Assembly (NCBI GenBank): GCA_945788155.1
Contig: CALZKX010000007.1
Location: forward strand, 1-6,292
Length of the DNA: 6,292 nucleotides
DNA from: an uncultured Flavobacteriaceae bacterium
Lineage (GTDB): Bacteria; Bacteroidota; Bacteroidia; Flavobacteriales; Flavobacteriaceae
Reading direction: 5' to 3'
The position numbers and the translations under genes were made by a program. Positions 5,908 to 6,292 of the stretch are shown piece by piece. Positions within the stretch are counted from its first letter, which is position 1; each line of letters begins with the position of its first letter. Under the pieces are notes generated by a model. That model was not told the origin of the DNA, ran no database searches, and worked only from the letters and a program-made list of their open reading frames with translations.

Positions 5908-5910
5908 CTT
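5893..5910 (-). repeat. Right terminal inverted repeat of the insertion sequence
   Basis: Its reverse complement AAGAGGCTGTCTGAAAAG matches the left end (4192-4209) at 15 of 18 positions. The outer AAGAGG, the central GTCT and the inner AAAAG are identical between the ends. Confidence 0.82.
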
Positions 5911-5930
5911 GAATTTAATTGTCCTTTTTA

Positions 5931-6292
5931 TTAAAATCTATAATCCAATCCAATACTAAAATTTGCTCCTAGTTGTCCTAATTGTTGTACTTCAGATGAG
6001 TAAACAAAACGTGATCCTGCTTGGGCAGTCCCTGTTGAGGCTTTTGTTACATCAGGATAAACATCAAATATGTTATTAATAATACCTGTTAAACTTAACT
6101 TATCAGTAAAATTATAACTTAAACTTAAATCGGTTGCAACTTTTGATGCTAACTCTTGGTCAAATTCAGCACCATTTGGCGATGTAATAGTCACTTTCCC
6201 AAACATCGTGTTATAAAGACCAATATTAACCTTTTCAGACTCATAATCTAAGCCTAAAATAATTTTAGATTTTGGTCTGGCGCTGGTAATTA
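5931..6292 (-). CDS. TonB-dependent outer-membrane receptor, C-terminal fragment
   Basis: The frame is open to the window edge, so only the last 119 residues are seen; the methionine encoded at 6206-6204 is internal. TonB-dependent receptors import substrates such as iron complexes, vitamins or glycans across the outer membrane using TonB/ExbBD energy. The visible part shows consecutive amphipathic beta strands typical of the 22-stranded barrel (IILGLDYESEKVNIGLYNTM, KVATDLSLSYNFTDKLSLTGIINNIFDVYPD). The NNIFDVYPD motif is very common near the end of these receptors, and the last strand FSIGLDYRF ends in the aromatic residue needed for barrel assembly by Bam. The plug domain, TonB box and any SusD partner lie outside the window, so the substrate cannot be named. 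The insertion sequence sits 20 bases past the stop codon. Confidence 0.88.
   Translation of the reverse strand, partial: ITSARPKSKIILGLDYESEKVNIGLYNTMFGKVTITSPNGAEFDQELASKVATDLSLSYNFTDKLSLTGIINNIFDVYPDVTKASTGTAQAGSRFVYSSEVQQLGQLGANFSIGLDYRF

Larger units (their letters stand above)
4192..5910 (-). mobile_element. IS1182-type insertion sequence, apparently complete
   Basis: This is an element of about 1,719 bases with one intact transposase gene, bounded by 18-base inverted repeats that match at 15 positions; the three differences are all transitions. Size and transposase type fit the IS1182 group of DDE elements. It lies between two convergent genes, 10 bases after the lipoprotein stop and 20 bases before the TonB-receptor stop, and breaks neither reading frame. 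No direct target duplication is evident: the left flank is TTAAATAATA and the right flank GAATTTAATT, which share only A+T-rich composition and an inverted TTAAAT/ATTTAA. The outer boundaries are judged only from where the repeat ends and could be off by a few bases. The intact frame and similar ends suggest a fairly recent, possibly active insertion. Confidence 0.85.

Overview
The window looks like chromosomal DNA of a marine-type member of the Flavobacteriaceae (Bacteroidota). Four things point there: strongly A+T-rich coding sequence, -7 promoter boxes of the Bacteroidota form TAnnTTTG, a C-terminal TonB-dependent receptor fragment, and a RibB protein carrying a degenerate GTP cyclohydrolase II domain. 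There are six protein genes, two of them cut by the window edges. No tRNA, rRNA, CRISPR array or phage gene is visible.

Layout. Positions 1-1251 (+) hold the 3' part of an LptF/LptG-type lipopolysaccharide-export permease with an extra C-terminal membrane domain. After a 40-base gap with a good TAnnTTTG box comes ribB (1292-2449, +), for the riboflavin-pathway 3,4-dihydroxy-2-butanone 4-phosphate synthase. Its stop codon overlaps the stop codon of a convergent DegT-family aminotransferase (2446-3642, -) that closely resembles KdnA, the enzyme that puts the amino group on C8 of Kdo. A 155-base divergent intergenic region with a perfect 10-bp-arm hairpin separates it from a small lipoprotein gene (3798-4181, +).

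An insertion sequence of about 1.72 kb (4192-5910) follows. It has 18-base terminal inverted repeats (15 of 18 matching) and one 512-residue DDE transposase of the IS1182 type on the minus strand. It lies exactly between the 3' ends of two convergent host genes: the lipoprotein on the left and, on the right, a TonB-dependent receptor whose last 119 residues are visible (5931-6292, -). Both ends of the element fold into hairpins followed by T-runs that read inward, so the element seems to carry its own inward-facing terminators. These would stop transcription from both neighbours and shield the transposase gene.

How the genes fit together. The left half combines envelope biogenesis (LPS export; probably Kdo8N synthesis for the LPS inner core) with a housekeeping vitamin gene. 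The right half is outer-membrane cargo (a lipoprotein and a TonB receptor) with a mobile element parked harmlessly between them. I see no clearly new multi-gene system. The points most worth checking are the folded IS ends, the palindrome over the transposase start, the KdnA-like gene near an LPS exporter, and the catalytically dead second domain of RibB.
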